A stretch of DNA of 64,000 nucleotides. Origin: Cyanobacteria bacterium UBA6984 (GTDB lineage: Bacteria > Cyanobacteriota > Vampirovibrionia > Gastranaerophilales > Gastranaerophilaceae). Under the pieces are notes generated by a model. It worked only from the letters and a program-made list of their open reading frames with translations, was not told where the DNA came from and did no database searches. The stretch's first letter is position 1. Every line of letters begins with the position of its first letter. Position numbers and translations under genes: made by a program. This document shows, piece after piece, positions 49,016 to 58,390 of this stretch. Location of the stretch: contig DJYG01000035.1 of NCBI GenBank assembly GCA_002450015.1, positions 5,873-69,872 of the forward strand, given 5' to 3'.

Positions 49016-49735
49016 ATGTATCGTAATAAATTTGCATTCACTTTGCCGGAAGTCTTAATGACACTACTTGTATTGGGTGTTGTTGTAGCATTTACAATTC
49101 CGATTGTTGTGCAAAATTCATACGGTAGAGAAACCGTATTGAAGGTTAGAAAAGCTTATTCAATATTGTCAAATTCGTATGAAAATGTTTCTACAAAATA
49201 TGGTGGCATTTCAGAATGGGATACTGTAAGTTCAGCTTCTTACGGAGCTAAGATGGCAAATAGTATATTGCTTGGAACAAATTGCGGTACAGCAAGCAAT
49301 TTAACGACAAATAATGATTGTATGCCGGGTTGTCCGAAAATTTATAAAGCAAATGGTGGCAGTTTAGAGGTTTGTACGTCATCGGATGTTGCAAAATTGA
49401 TGGCAGCAGATGGAATTTCTTATGCATTTCAAATAGAGGATTCTACTTGTGGAATTGATATTACTGATAATGCTGCAAATGCTCCGGTTAATTTGAAACA
49501 TATTTGTGGTACTGCAATTGCGGATATATATCATTCGAAAGCCGGAAAAAATAAAAATTTATATGGTTCAGATATATTTTTATTCTATATAACTTCTGAC
49601 GGTGTGATTCCTGCAGGTATTGATTTAGATAAAAAATATCCTTACAAAGCTTCAGATTGTGTTAAGAGAATTACAAAAGACGCATTTGGTTGTGCTGCAA
49701 AACTTGTTTATGATAAAGAAAAGATTGATGAATAA
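49016..49735 (+). CDS. Type IV pilin-like protein
   Basis: A 239-residue prepilin: MYRNKFAFTLPEVLMTLLVLGVVVAFTIPIVV, with Pro after Leu in the FTLPE site and Ala at -1. The globular domain has paired Cys (GTNCGTASN, CMPGCPK, STCGIDIT). AAGGAGA precedes the ATG. Followed at 73 bases by another pilin on the same strand, so both may be one operon. Confidence 0.88.
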   Translation: MYRNKFAFTLPEVLMTLLVLGVVVAFTIPIVVQNSYGRETVLKVRKAYSILSNSYENVSTKYGGISEWDTVSSASYGAKMANSILLGTNCGTASNLTTNNDCMPGCPKIYKANGGSLEVCTSSDVAKLMAADGISYAFQIEDSTCGIDITDNAANAPVNLKHICGTAIADIYHSKAGKNKNLYGSDIFLFYITSDGVIPAGIDLDKKYPYKASDCVKRITKDAFGCAAKLVYDKEKIDE

Positions 49736-49808
49736 TTTTGTTGACAACTATTTAAAATGGTTGTATTATTACAAAAAATGCGAACATAGCAAAAAGGAGA
49801 AAATTTAT

Positions 49809-50597
49809 ATGAAATTTCAGAAAAATTTAGCTTTTACATTAGCAGAAACACTAATTGTAATGGGTATTATAGGTGTTGTTGCAGCTTTAACTATTCCATC
49901 TTTGACAAATAGTACAAATAACAAAGATGTTGTTGCAAAAGTAAGAAAAGCTCATACAAATTTGGAAGATGCGTTTGGTCGTATGGTTGGAACATACGGA
50001 GAAATGGATGAATGGGGTGCTCTTGATACTAGCACATTCAGTAAAAGATTAATAGGTTCTATGAAGTTAACAAAAAGCTGTGGAGCTAATGAAACAGGCA
50101 ATTGTTTTGGTGATAATACCGCATTGTTTGGAACAGCAGGTACCCAAACAATGGGTGATGCTGAAAAAAATACGTCTGTGTATAAAGTTATAAAAGCTGA
50201 CGGTGTTTCATTAGGATTTTATTTGGATGAGAATACAACTTGTACTGCAAAAGCTGCAGATAGTAACATTGTTCAAGACTTAAAAGAAATTTGCGGTGTT
50301 GCTTTAATTGATGTTGACGGTCCAAATAAAGGTAAAAACAAACATGGTCAAGATTTATTTGAATTTTATATCACAAAAAAAGGTATATACCCTGTTGGAA
50401 CTGCTGATGATACAAAATTTAAATATGTTGATAATTGTATAAAAACAGGTAATAATACGTCAAACCAATCTCAAGCATGTACAGCATGGGTTGTTTATAA
50501 TGGAAACTTAGATTATAAAAGAGCAACATCTGAAGGCAAATGTGAGAGTGATGCCAATAAAACTCTCGACTTTACAAAAAATGTTTCTTGTGACTAA
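49809..50597 (+). CDS. Type IV pilin-like protein
   Basis: A 262-residue prepilin with MKFQKNLAFTLAETLIVMGIIGVVAALTIPSLTNS, then a Cys-rich globular domain (KSCGANETGNCFGD, TCTAKAAD, ICGVALIDVDGPNKGKNKHG). The GPNKG(K)N segment is shared with the pilins at 13.7 and 19.8 kb. Start at 49809 chosen for the AAAGGAG upstream; a longer frame from 49659 would not give a pilin leader. A bidirectional terminator follows. Confidence 0.9.
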   Translation: MKFQKNLAFTLAETLIVMGIIGVVAALTIPSLTNSTNNKDVVAKVRKAHTNLEDAFGRMVGTYGEMDEWGALDTSTFSKRLIGSMKLTKSCGANETGNCFGDNTALFGTAGTQTMGDAEKNTSVYKVIKADGVSLGFYLDENTTCTAKAADSNIVQDLKEICGVALIDVDGPNKGKNKHGQDLFEFYITKKGIYPVGTADDTKFKYVDNCIKTGNNTSNQSQACTAWVVYNGNLDYKRATSEGKCESDANKTLDFTKNVSCD

Positions 50598-50615
50598 TAA
50601 TATTAGTTGTTAATA

Positions 50616-50653
50616 AAAAAGTCGGAAACTTTATTGAAAGTTTCCGACTTTTT
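50616..50653. terminator. Bidirectional terminator
   Basis: AAAAAGTCGGAAACT/AGTTTCCGACTTTTT, 15-bp stem, between the pilin and the convergent carboxypeptidase gene. Confidence 0.9.
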
Positions 50654-50663
50654 GGTGATTTAG

Positions 50664-51554
50664 TTAATATTCAAAAAGAAATTTATCTTCAGAAATTTTA
50701 GCATTTGAACCAATAGGAATTGTTAGTTTGTTTTTGTTATGAGTAATTTTAAATCCACCAAGGACTGGAATATTTAATTCTTTTGATAGTTCTTTAAAAA
50801 AGCTTTCTAAAAGCTGTTTATCGCCACATTTTAAAAAGTCGCCTAATATCAAACCATTAATATTTTGTTTAAATTTTTCTATGTTTAGCAATTGTGTAAA
50901 CATTTTGTCTATTTTATAAACAGGTTCATTTAAATCTTCTGCAAAAAATATAAACTTTTCATCAGGTATAAAGTCAATTCCGCATAGAGATGTTACGGTT
51001 GCTAAGTTGCCGCCAAACAAAATTCCCTCAGCATTTCCTGATTGATATATTTTTTTAGCTTTAACATTTTCAGTTGAAAAATGAGTAAAAGCCTTTAAAA
51101 ATTTTGTAAAAGTAAAATCAGATATTTTATTAATTCCAAAATCACCTTGGCACATTGGCGCGTGGTAAGTAATAAGATTAGATTTTTTCATAAGCATTAT
51201 GCATAATGCTGTTATGTCTGAGTATCCTGCAAAAAACTTTGGATGTTTTTGTATTAAATCATAATTAATTTTATTTATTAATCTTATACAGCCGTATCCG
51301 CCTCGAAGGCAAAATATTCCATTGATATTATTATCTTCAAAAAAAGTGTGCAAATCATCAAGTCTTTCTTCATCTGTTCCAGCCAAATAATTTTTTTTAT
51401 TAAAAATATTTTTTCCAAAAACAATATTGTAACCCAAATCTTCAAAAATTTTTTTTGCTTTCAAAGCTCCGTCTTTACTTTCAACACATCCTGCCGGAGC
51501 AATAATACCAATTGTATCACCTAAATTTAATCTTTTTGGTTTAATTAAATTCAT
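50664..51554 (-). CDS. ldcA: LD-carboxypeptidase (S66 family)
   Basis: A 296-residue cytoplasmic serine peptidase that trims tetrapeptide to tripeptide in murein recycling, or is of the microcin-immunity MccF subgroup. Features: GDTIGIIAPAGC, IFCLRGGYGCIRLINKI, PKFFAGYSDITALC with the catalytic Ser, ILFGGNLATVTSLCGIDF and GLILGDFLKC for the Glu-His part. I start at 51554; a frame to 51596 reaches over dnaX. It is divergent from dnaX across a 40-base gap. Confidence 0.88.
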   Translation of the reverse strand: MNLIKPKRLNLGDTIGIIAPAGCVESKDGALKAKKIFEDLGYNIVFGKNIFNKKNYLAGTDEERLDDLHTFFEDNNINGIFCLRGGYGCIRLINKINYDLIQKHPKFFAGYSDITALCIMLMKKSNLITYHAPMCQGDFGINKISDFTFTKFLKAFTHFSTENVKAKKIYQSGNAEGILFGGNLATVTSLCGIDFIPDEKFIFFAEDLNEPVYKIDKMFTQLLNIEKFKQNINGLILGDFLKCGDKQLLESFFKELSKELNIPVLGGFKITHNKNKLTIPIGSNAKISEDKFLFEY

Positions 51555-51582
51555 AATAGTTCTATTTCCTTTTGGCTTAGGA

Positions 51583-51588
51583 TATAAT
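51583..51588 (+). promoter_or_regulatory. dnaX -10 box, leaderless arrangement
   Basis: TATAAT ends 6 bases before the dnaX ATG, and there is no ribosome-binding site, so transcription should start at or near the A of the ATG. The same spacing occurs at 28009 and 29929. Confidence 0.5.
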
Positions 51589-51594
51589 AATATC

Positions 51595-53484
51595 ATGAAC
51601 GAAAATTATATTCCATTATATAGAAAGTACAGACCTCAAATGTTGGAAGAGATTGTAGGTCAAGAACATGTAAAAAAAGCACTTGCAAATGCGATAAAAT
51701 TAAATAAAATTTCACACGCATATTTGTTTACAGGCCCTAGAGGTACAGGTAAAACTTCAACGGCAAGAATTTTGGCTAAATCTTTAAATTGTGTGGAAGG
51801 TCCGACCATAAAACCATGCGGAAAGTGTGCAAGCTGTGTTGATATAACAAATTCAACTCCGCTGGATGTAATTGAAATTGACGCAGCAAGTAATCGCTCT
51901 GTTAATGATGCGCAAAATATTTTGGAAAAAATTCAATATGCACCTGTAAATGGTAAATATAAAATATATATTATAGATGAAGTTCACATGCTTACGGTAC
52001 AAGCATTTAATGCTCTGTTAAAAACGCTTGAAGAACCGCCTGAAAATGTGATATTTATACTAGCAACAACAGAAGTTCACAAAGTTTTAGATACAATAAA
52101 AAGCCGCTGCCAGCGCTTTGATTTTAAAAGAATTACAACAGAAGATATAGTAAAACATTTAAAATACATATCCAAACTTGAAAAAATTAATATTGAGGAT
52201 GATGCTGTTTTAACAATTGCCAAAAACTCAGCAGGCGGAATGCGTGATAGCTTGGCATTATTAGATCAGTTAAGTGTTCTTGATTCAGATAAAGCAATTA
52301 CAACAGATGATATTAATTCTCTTTTAGGCAGGTTGTCTTTTGATATTTTAAGTCGTTTATCAGACTGCATTATTAGTTCTAATCCAAGTGAAGCTATTGA
52401 AATTATTGAAGAAATTTATAATTCAGGAAATGAACCATCTCAAGTTCTTTTAAATCTTTTAAATTATTTTAAAAATATATTGATAGTTAAAAATTGCAAT
52501 TCAGAACTTGTGCTTGAATTGACTCAAACAACAGAAACCCAGCTGGAAACAATAAAAAAACAATCAGAAAAGCTTGAAACTCATCAAATTATATTTTTAA
52601 TAGAAAGAACATCTCATTATATAAATGAATTAAAAACAACTACAAATCAGCACACATGGTTAGAAGTTGCGATGATTGATTTGTCTAATTTATCAGAAAA
52701 TACAAAGCTTGTGGATATACAAAACAGGTTAATGAAATTAGAAAATTGTGAAATTTCTCAAGAAATTCAACCAAAGTATAAGACTCCGCCACACCCTGTT
52801 CAAAAGCCATCAATGAAACCGGCAGGAGCAGAAAAGCTTGCTGCCAAGCCAATTGTTCAACATTCTGTCGAAATTCCTAAAAATGAATATACAGAAGATA
52901 AAATAAATAATTATAATAAACCAATTGAAAAATCTAAAGAGGATAGTGTTTCTGTTAACAATAACGAATTGAATTCATCAGATATCAAAGATTTATGGAA
53001 AAAACTTTTAGAAAATATTGACAGTATGCCAACAAGACAACTGTTAATTCAACAAGCAAAACCTGTAATAATTTCTCCGAAAACGGTTATAATTACAGTA
53101 AGACAGGAAGGTTTTTTAAACAACATAAATAATACAAATAAAAAGCAAATGATAATAGAAGCTGTAAATAAATTATTTAATAATCAAAAAACAAATGTAG
53201 TTATACGTTTACCTCAGTCTTCTGATAGCAGCGCTGCTGCAATTGATAAAGAATTAAAAAATATAGTTCAAGAAAATAAAAGACAAGAAGAAAAAGAAGA
53301 AGCATTAAAGGATATTTATAAACCAACTGATAATCCTGATATGGTTGAGTTTGTTGCAAATCCTGATGAGAGTTTAGATGAAAATGAAAATACAAATGTC
53401 GAACAACCAATTAAACAATCTGAGGTGCTATCGGACAGAGCAAAAATGGTAAAAGACCTGTTTAATGGCAAAATCGTGGAATAA
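51595..53484 (+). CDS. dnaX: DNA polymerase III subunits gamma and tau
   Basis: DnaX is the clamp-loader ATPase of the replisome. The 629-residue protein has Walker A GPRGTGKT (residues 47-54), a four-Cys zinc site (C66, C75, C78, C81), DEVHML (Walker B), TTEVHKVLDTIKSRCQRFDF (SRC sensor), and the helical domain III. A long low-complexity linker (about 390-455) leads to a C-terminal tau-like part. Whether a frameshift makes gamma is not clear. Preceded by a -10 box with no ribosome-binding site. Confidence 0.94.
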   Translation: MNENYIPLYRKYRPQMLEEIVGQEHVKKALANAIKLNKISHAYLFTGPRGTGKTSTARILAKSLNCVEGPTIKPCGKCASCVDITNSTPLDVIEIDAASNRSVNDAQNILEKIQYAPVNGKYKIYIIDEVHMLTVQAFNALLKTLEEPPENVIFILATTEVHKVLDTIKSRCQRFDFKRITTEDIVKHLKYISKLEKINIEDDAVLTIAKNSAGGMRDSLALLDQLSVLDSDKAITTDDINSLLGRLSFDILSRLSDCIISSNPSEAIEIIEEIYNSGNEPSQVLLNLLNYFKNILIVKNCNSELVLELTQTTETQLETIKKQSEKLETHQIIFLIERTSHYINELKTTTNQHTWLEVAMIDLSNLSENTKLVDIQNRLMKLENCEISQEIQPKYKTPPHPVQKPSMKPAGAEKLAAKPIVQHSVEIPKNEYTEDKINNYNKPIEKSKEDSVSVNNNELNSSDIKDLWKKLLENIDSMPTRQLLIQQAKPVIISPKTVIITVRQEGFLNNINNTNKKQMIIEAVNKLFNNQKTNVVIRLPQSSDSSAAAIDKELKNIVQENKRQEEKEEALKDIYKPTDNPDMVEFVANPDESLDENENTNVEQPIKQSEVLSDRAKMVKDLFNGKIVE

Positions 53485-53533
53485 TTACCGAATGTAAATT
53501 TTTTGTCACGATTTGTTATTTAAGATGTTTGGA

Positions 53534-53662
53534 GGGGTACTTATATAATGTACCCCATTTAAGTATAGTATAAAATTTAACTCATATATATGCGTTAAAG
53601 AGCATCTGACGAACTCTTAAAATTCTTGTGTACCGATTTGGTTTGTCAGATGTTTTTTTTAT
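53534..53662 (+). ncRNA. Candidate small RNA or 3' UTR with terminator
   Basis: After dnaX, GGGGTAC/GTACCCC (53534-53556) makes a hairpin, and CATCTGAC (53603-53610) pairs with GTCAGATG (53645-53652), followed by eight T, a terminator with a 34-base loop. TATAGTATAAAAT near 53565-53577 could be a promoter for a separate RNA of about 80 nt. Only hairpins are certain. Confidence 0.4.
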
Positions 53663-54117
53663 TGTAATCTGACTTTAACAACGGCTTTTTTTACGTAATC
53701 AGGATGTTCAACACAAATTTGAGGTTTGTGTACGTCGTGAGGGTATAAAATTACAAAATCATTTTCTTTTAATAGAAAAATTTCTTGCGGTAATGATGTG
53801 CTTAAAAATTCTACATCTTTTTCTTGATTATAATGCTCGATAGTTCTAAAATTTTGAATTTCGCCAATGCCTATTTGTTCTTTACCTTCTATGATAAATT
53901 GAATATCAATATATTTTCTGTGTGCTTCCCATTGACATTCATTTTGTGGTTTTGTTTGATAATCCTGTATATTTGCATATACGTCATCTCCCAAAATATT
54001 ATATTTTCCGTTTTCAAATAATTTAAGATTATTTTTTTCTATAAATTCTAATCCTAACTCCATTTTATTAGATAAGTTATAGCAATATTTAATATGTTTT
54101 AATGAGTTTTTAATCAT
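53659..54117 (-). CDS. YhcH/YjgK/YiaL family protein (NanQ-like)
   Basis: A 152-residue beta-rich protein of the YhcH/DUF386 family: GDDVYANIQDYQTKPQNECQWEAHRKYIDIQFIIEGKEQIGI with the Glu/His zinc ligands, and FVILYPHDVHKPQICVEHPDYVKKAVVKVRL. The E. coli member NanQ (YhcH) speeds opening of the sialic acid ring; others act on similar sugars. It stands far from nanE/nanK, but the combination fits amino-sugar use. It faces left, end to end with the putative small RNA. Confidence 0.88.
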   Translation of the reverse strand: MIKNSLKHIKYCYNLSNKMELGLEFIEKNNLKLFENGKYNILGDDVYANIQDYQTKPQNECQWEAHRKYIDIQFIIEGKEQIGIGEIQNFRTIEHYNQEKDVEFLSTSLPQEIFLLKENDFVILYPHDVHKPQICVEHPDYVKKAVVKVRLQ

Positions 54118-54140
54118 GGTTTTAGTATATCATAAAGTTT

Positions 54141-54413
54141 ATGAATAATAAAATCTTTTACACTTATATGTTATTAACCGTGAATAATACGTATTACTGC
54201 GGATATACAGATGATATAGAAAAGCGTTATAAAAAGCATCTCTCCGGTACGGGTGCAAAATATACAAAAGCTAACAAACCTATAAAAATAGCATATTGTA
54301 AGTCTTTTGCGACAAAATCCGAAGCAATGAAAGAAGAATGCCGAATAAAAAAATTATCAAGAGCGGACAAAGATATTTTAGTTAAAAATTTTGAAATTAA
54401 TCAAAACCGGTAG
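54141..54413 (+). CDS. GIY-YIG domain protein
   Basis: A 90-residue small nuclease-fold protein of the UPF0213/YhbQ type: FYTYMLLTVNNTYYCGYTDDIEKRYKKHLSGTGAKYTKANKPI. Here GIY is YTY and YIG is YCG, the usual variant; the Arg and Glu in EAMKEECRIKKL are kept. Role unclear in the family. Its 3' end overlaps the convergent gene by 17 bases. Confidence 0.88.
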   Translation: MNNKIFYTYMLLTVNNTYYCGYTDDIEKRYKKHLSGTGAKYTKANKPIKIAYCKSFATKSEAMKEECRIKKLSRADKDILVKNFEINQNR

Positions 54414-55638
54414 CTTTTCCACCTGTTTTTGTAATTGCACTTGGCAAATGACGTTTAAATTTTTGTCCTCTGGTAAACTCTGAAGTATCTTCTTTTTTCA
54501 GATTGTTGTATCCTTTTTTAATTTCTTTTACTTCAGCTTTATATTCATGTTTTAGTTGTTTATGTTTTTCTTTAATAGCTTTTTTTTCGTCTTTTTTCTT
54601 TTGTTTTTCGTATTTTTCCGCCAATTTTGATTCTGCAATTGCACTTGCCGGATCCATAAAACCATCTTGAATTAATTTTAATCCAATAGTACTAACATTA
54701 ACATTTTCTTGTGTCAAAGATTCCATTCTAACTTGCGTACCTTTGTAGTCAATACTCCAAGTTCCAAGACTTCGTGGCGGATTTCCAGTGTATGCATAAG
54801 CTGTTATTATAATTCTGTCTTGATTTTTTGCATCAAATCCCAGAGGATATATATCCCAACGAATATCTTTCATATCAAGATTTTTTGTTGTTCTCCAATA
54901 GTAACGAATAGCTTCTCTGACTTCAGTAAGTTTATAGTTCTTTTTTTCATTAAAATCATAAACAAGTACATTTGTCTGCCAAATCCCATCTTCAGCGCTT
55001 CCTATTTTTTCTTTAGCAACAACTTTTGATAAATCAAGTGAAAAATCAATTGGTGTAATTGTTTTAAATAATCCCCATTCTATTATAGTTCTGTCTGTTG
55101 AAAATATCGGAACAGGGTTTCTTGCTGCAAAATTTGCCTTCATAACTTTTTCAACATCAGGCATTCCTTCTCTTAGCGGAACAACATAAACATCACCTTC
55201 CGTAGAATGATTTTTTGCATAATAAGATACAACAGGAACAACCATTATACTTGTGTTTGGTGCAATTAATCCGGGTAAAATATCTTGTCTGTCATATCTG
55301 GATTTTTTTCTGTCTATATTTAATTCAACACTGCCGGGTGGATTATTGTATCGAATAAGTTTGTACTTAGGTTGAGGTACATATTTCATTTTACTATCCT
55401 CAACTTTTTTTATAAAGTCACCGTTGCCTGTTGATTTGTCCTTTGCTGCCGATTGTTTTTCGTATTCTTCAACCGTCATATATCCGGATTTAGGCATTAA
55501 GCTTTTTTTATAATTCTCTTTAGCTTCTTTTTCTTTTACTTTGCGTGTATAGTCCCATTCATTTGTATTTAGGGCATAGCAAGTCATTGTCCCTGTTATA
55601 GCGAACATTGTTAATGCTATAAATATCTTGCGAAACAT
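54397..55638 (-). CDS. Exported protein of unknown function
   Basis: A 413-residue protein with a signal peptide (MFRKIFIALTMFAITGTMTC, then YALNTNEWD), so exported, perhaps a lipoprotein-like Cys at residue 20. The body (about 90-310) is beta-rich with LPGLIAPNTSIMVVPVVSYYAKN and WSIDYKGTQVRMESLTQENVNVSTIGLKLIQDG; a long basic Lys/Glu-rich helix (about 325-390) follows. No family recognised. It is linked to the response-regulator gene by a one-base overlap. Confidence 0.72.
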   Translation of the reverse strand: MFRKIFIALTMFAITGTMTCYALNTNEWDYTRKVKEKEAKENYKKSLMPKSGYMTVEEYEKQSAAKDKSTGNGDFIKKVEDSKMKYVPQPKYKLIRYNNPPGSVELNIDRKKSRYDRQDILPGLIAPNTSIMVVPVVSYYAKNHSTEGDVYVVPLREGMPDVEKVMKANFAARNPVPIFSTDRTIIEWGLFKTITPIDFSLDLSKVVAKEKIGSAEDGIWQTNVLVYDFNEKKNYKLTEVREAIRYYWRTTKNLDMKDIRWDIYPLGFDAKNQDRIIITAYAYTGNPPRSLGTWSIDYKGTQVRMESLTQENVNVSTIGLKLIQDGFMDPASAIAESKLAEKYEKQKKKDEKKAIKEKHKQLKHEYKAEVKEIKKGYNNLKKEDTSEFTRGQKFKRHLPSAITKTGGKATGFD

Positions 55639-56312
55639 TAAACTAAACCTTCTGTAAGCACTTTACCAACAGCTTGTGCGCGTGATGCTACACATAATTT
55701 TTGTAAAATGCTGTGAACGTGAGCTTTTGCTGTTGAAGTTGTAATAAATCTTTTTTCTGCAATTTGCGGATTAGAGAGTCCCTCAACAAGAAGTGCAAGA
55801 ATATCCATTTCAGTTTCAGTAAGACCATAAATATTTTTGCCTTCTTTATATTTAATTTCTCCTGTTGGAGCTGAATTTTGCCTATCTGTACGTTGAATAT
55901 TTGATAAAACAATCCTTGCAATTTGTGGATCAAGCCAACCTGTACCTTCTGAAACAGATTTTATGGCACGTTCCGTTTGTTCTGCATTTGCACCTTTCAT
56001 AATATAACCGTTTGCACCTGCATCAAATGCATCAAGAACATCATTTTCGCTATCTCTTGATGTAAACATTAAAATTTTAATTTCAGGATTGGTTTCTTTT
56101 ATTCGTTTTGTTGCTTCTATTCCATCTATTTCAGGTAAACCTATATCCATTAAAACTACATCAGGTAAAAGACTTTTAGCTTTATTTACTCCTTCAATAC
56201 CGTTTTCAGCTTCACCAATTAAATCAATATCACCCATTTTTTCTAAAACAAGCGAAAGTCCCATTCTAACCATTAAATGATCTTCTACAATAAGTACCTT
56301 AATATTTGACAT
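55638..56312 (-). CDS. NarL/FixJ-type response regulator
   Basis: A 224-residue two-component regulator: receiver domain (KVLIVEDHLMVRMGLS, phosphoacceptor D56 in DVVLMDIGLPEIDG, Lys near 106), then a LuxR-type HTH (LTETEMDILALLVEGLSNPQIAEKRFITTSTAKAHVHSILQKL). It is directly downstream of the sensor (one-base overlap), so they are the cognate pair. The downstream exported protein may be part of the regulated function. Confidence 0.93.
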   Translation of the reverse strand: MSNIKVLIVEDHLMVRMGLSLVLEKMGDIDLIGEAENGIEGVNKAKSLLPDVVLMDIGLPEIDGIEATKRIKETNPEIKILMFTSRDSENDVLDAFDAGANGYIMKGANAEQTERAIKSVSEGTGWLDPQIARIVLSNIQRTDRQNSAPTGEIKYKEGKNIYGLTETEMDILALLVEGLSNPQIAEKRFITTSTAKAHVHSILQKLCVASRAQAVGKVLTEGLV

Positions 56313-57880
56313 TATACTGTAAGCCTTTCTTTTATAGGTTTTGCAACAACATCAGTTAAAATAAAAGAAAATTCACTGCCTTTGTTAATTTTACTTTCTA
56401 ACCAAATTTTTCCGCCGTGTGCTTCGACAATTTGTCTTGATAAGTATAAACCCAATCCTGTTCCTGTTGAACGCTTTTTACTTGTTCCTTGGGAAAATCT
56501 CTTAAATAAATGAGGAATATCTTCTTTTGGAATTCCATTACCGGTATCTGATACTGAGAATAAGAAATCTCCGGCTTGTTCTTTTACTGTTACTTCTATT
56601 TTTCCACCAGGATTTGTATAATTTACAGCATTACCGCAAAGGTTTGCGATTACTCTGCCTATTTCTTGTCTGTCTGCGGTTATAATTAAATCTTTGTCAG
56701 GTTCAAAATTAACAGTAAATTCAATATTTTTCTTATCTGCAAGAGGTTTTAATTCTTCATATCTTTGCATAATAAGTTCTTTTGCATTGAAGTTGCTCTT
56801 AACCAGTTCAACTTTTCCTGCATCAAATTTATATACGGTTAACAAACTGTTAACAAGACCTAAAAGTCCTTCGCTATTAGATTTCATTGTTGATAAAAGC
56901 ATGTGTTGTCGTTCATTTAAGTTACCGACAGTACCATCAAGGAAAAAGTCCAATGTTTGAATTGCCGCTGTAAGCGGAGTTCTCATATCATGAGTTAATG
57001 TTGCTATAAAATCATCTCTCAGTCGGTCAGTTTCTTTTTGTACGCTGACATCACGAATTACACCAACGAATTTATGTTCAGTATTTGCGCTATCTTCAGG
57101 TGAAATTAGTGCAAAGCTGACTTCTACCGGAATTTGTCTTTCTGTTAATGTATTTGCAATACTACAATCTCTAAGTACAGCTTCGCCATCTTCGATACAT
57201 TCTTCGTATATTTGTGCTAAGTTTCCGCCAAACAATATATCAGAAAGTTTTGATGATAATAAATGAGATTCACTCAAACCTGATAGATTTTCTGTTGCAG
57301 GATTTGCTTGCTCTATGTTTCCGTTTTTATCTGTAATTATAATACCGTCAGCGCAATATGTAATAATTCCTTTTAGTTTCGAGTGTGCTTGAACTAAATC
57401 TGCAGTTCTTTGAGCAACAAGTTCTTCAAGATTATGTGAATATTTTTCAAGTTCTTTTTTAGCGTCTTCAAGTTCGTTAATTTTTTCGTGTAATTTATCT
57501 ATTAAACCGCTTCTTTCTATACCATTTTGGATTGTAATGATTAAATCGTCATTATCCCACGGTTTTTCAATATATTTATATAGTCCTATTTCGTTAATTG
57601 CTCTAATAGCATTTTCTTTGTCTGCATATCCTGTAAGCAAAATTTTACTAACATCGGGATAAAGTTTCTTAGCTTCGGATAAAAATTCAAGCCCGTTCAT
57701 TTCAGGCATTATAAAATCAGAAATGATTATGTCAGGCTTATTTTGTTTTAAAAATTCAATCGCCTCTTTTGGGTTGTTAAACGGCACACAATTTGTGAAC
57801 CCTTCAAGTTTAAGAAGGGTTTTAAATGCCGATGTAACCATTTTTTCGTCATCAACGACAACTATCAATCCACTTTTCAT
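56312..57880 (-). CDS. Receiver-PAS histidine kinase
   Basis: A 522-residue soluble sensor. Residues 1-120 form a receiver (D55 in IIISDFIMPEMNG), followed by a coiled coil (about 125-160), a PAS domain (about 165-285: GIITYCADGIIITDKNGNIEQANPATENLSG), HisKA with FIATLTHDMRTPLT (phospho-His about residue 300) and HATPase (NLCGNAVNYTNPGGKIEV, VSDTGNGIPKEDI, GTGLGLYLSRQIVEAHGGKI). No membrane segment, so it senses an internal signal or is driven through its receiver. Confidence 0.93.
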   Translation of the reverse strand: MKSGLIVVVDDEKMVTSAFKTLLKLEGFTNCVPFNNPKEAIEFLKQNKPDIIISDFIMPEMNGLEFLSEAKKLYPDVSKILLTGYADKENAIRAINEIGLYKYIEKPWDNDDLIITIQNGIERSGLIDKLHEKINELEDAKKELEKYSHNLEELVAQRTADLVQAHSKLKGIITYCADGIIITDKNGNIEQANPATENLSGLSESHLLSSKLSDILFGGNLAQIYEECIEDGEAVLRDCSIANTLTERQIPVEVSFALISPEDSANTEHKFVGVIRDVSVQKETDRLRDDFIATLTHDMRTPLTAAIQTLDFFLDGTVGNLNERQHMLLSTMKSNSEGLLGLVNSLLTVYKFDAGKVELVKSNFNAKELIMQRYEELKPLADKKNIEFTVNFEPDKDLIITADRQEIGRVIANLCGNAVNYTNPGGKIEVTVKEQAGDFLFSVSDTGNGIPKEDIPHLFKRFSQGTSKKRSTGTGLGLYLSRQIVEAHGGKIWLESKINKGSEFSFILTDVVAKPIKERLTV

Positions 57881-57959
57881 AGCAACATAATACTCTATTT
57901 TTCTTTGTGTGCCAAATTCTTAACAAACTTTAAAAATAACAAAAATCAAAATTTAGGAA

Positions 57960-58235
57960 TTACTCGTCTATCAGTGTAAATTTGTCACCCAGCTTATCTT
58001 CCATAAGTTTGATAAATTCAGAAGGTTTCATTCCTAATGCTTCAGCAATTTTCCATAATGTGATAACTTTGCAATCAACAACACCGTTTTCTATTCGATT
58101 TAAATTCCCATTTCCTATATCAAATTCATTTGCAAGTTTATTGCAAGACAATTTTGTTTTGCTTTTTCTTAATTCTCTTATTGTCTTACCTAACATTTCA
58201 CGTAGAAAGAGTGTTTTTTCATCTTTTCTCTGCAT
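57960..58235 (-). CDS. XRE-family HTH regulator
   Basis: A 91-residue protein with an HTH: LGKTIRELRKSKTKLSCNKLANEFDIGNGNLNRIENGVVDCKVITLWKIAEALGMKPSEFI. The ATG at 58235 is used; a TTG at 58250 is in frame but unusual. Immediately upstream is a 20-bp perfect palindrome that is a likely self-operator and may also control the divergent HAD-like gene. Confidence 0.86.
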   Translation of the reverse strand: MQRKDEKTLFLREMLGKTIRELRKSKTKLSCNKLANEFDIGNGNLNRIENGVVDCKVITLWKIAEALGMKPSEFIKLMEDKLGDKFTLIDE

Positions 58236-58265
58236 ATATTCATAATACAAAATTCACTTGACAAT

Positions 58266-58300
58266 ATTATCCATATATGGATAATGTATATATGGATAAA
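58266..58300. promoter_or_regulatory. Operator palindrome between XRE and HAD-like genes
   Basis: ATTATCCATATATGGATAAT at 58266-58285 is a perfect 20-bp palindrome; a half-site TATATGGATAA follows at 58289-58299. Likely binding site of the XRE protein. Confidence 0.7.
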
Positions 58301-58390
58301 AATAAATGTTATTTATTTCTTATTTTGTTTATTTTTCAATTTTTTTGTCAAAATAACTCTTTTGCGCAGAATAGCAAACAGGAGGTAGAT

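Noticed and set aside
51595..53484. Programmed frameshift making a gamma form of DnaX
   Set aside because: Several A-rich stretches exist but I could not identify a slippery heptamer with a downstream hairpin at the expected place.
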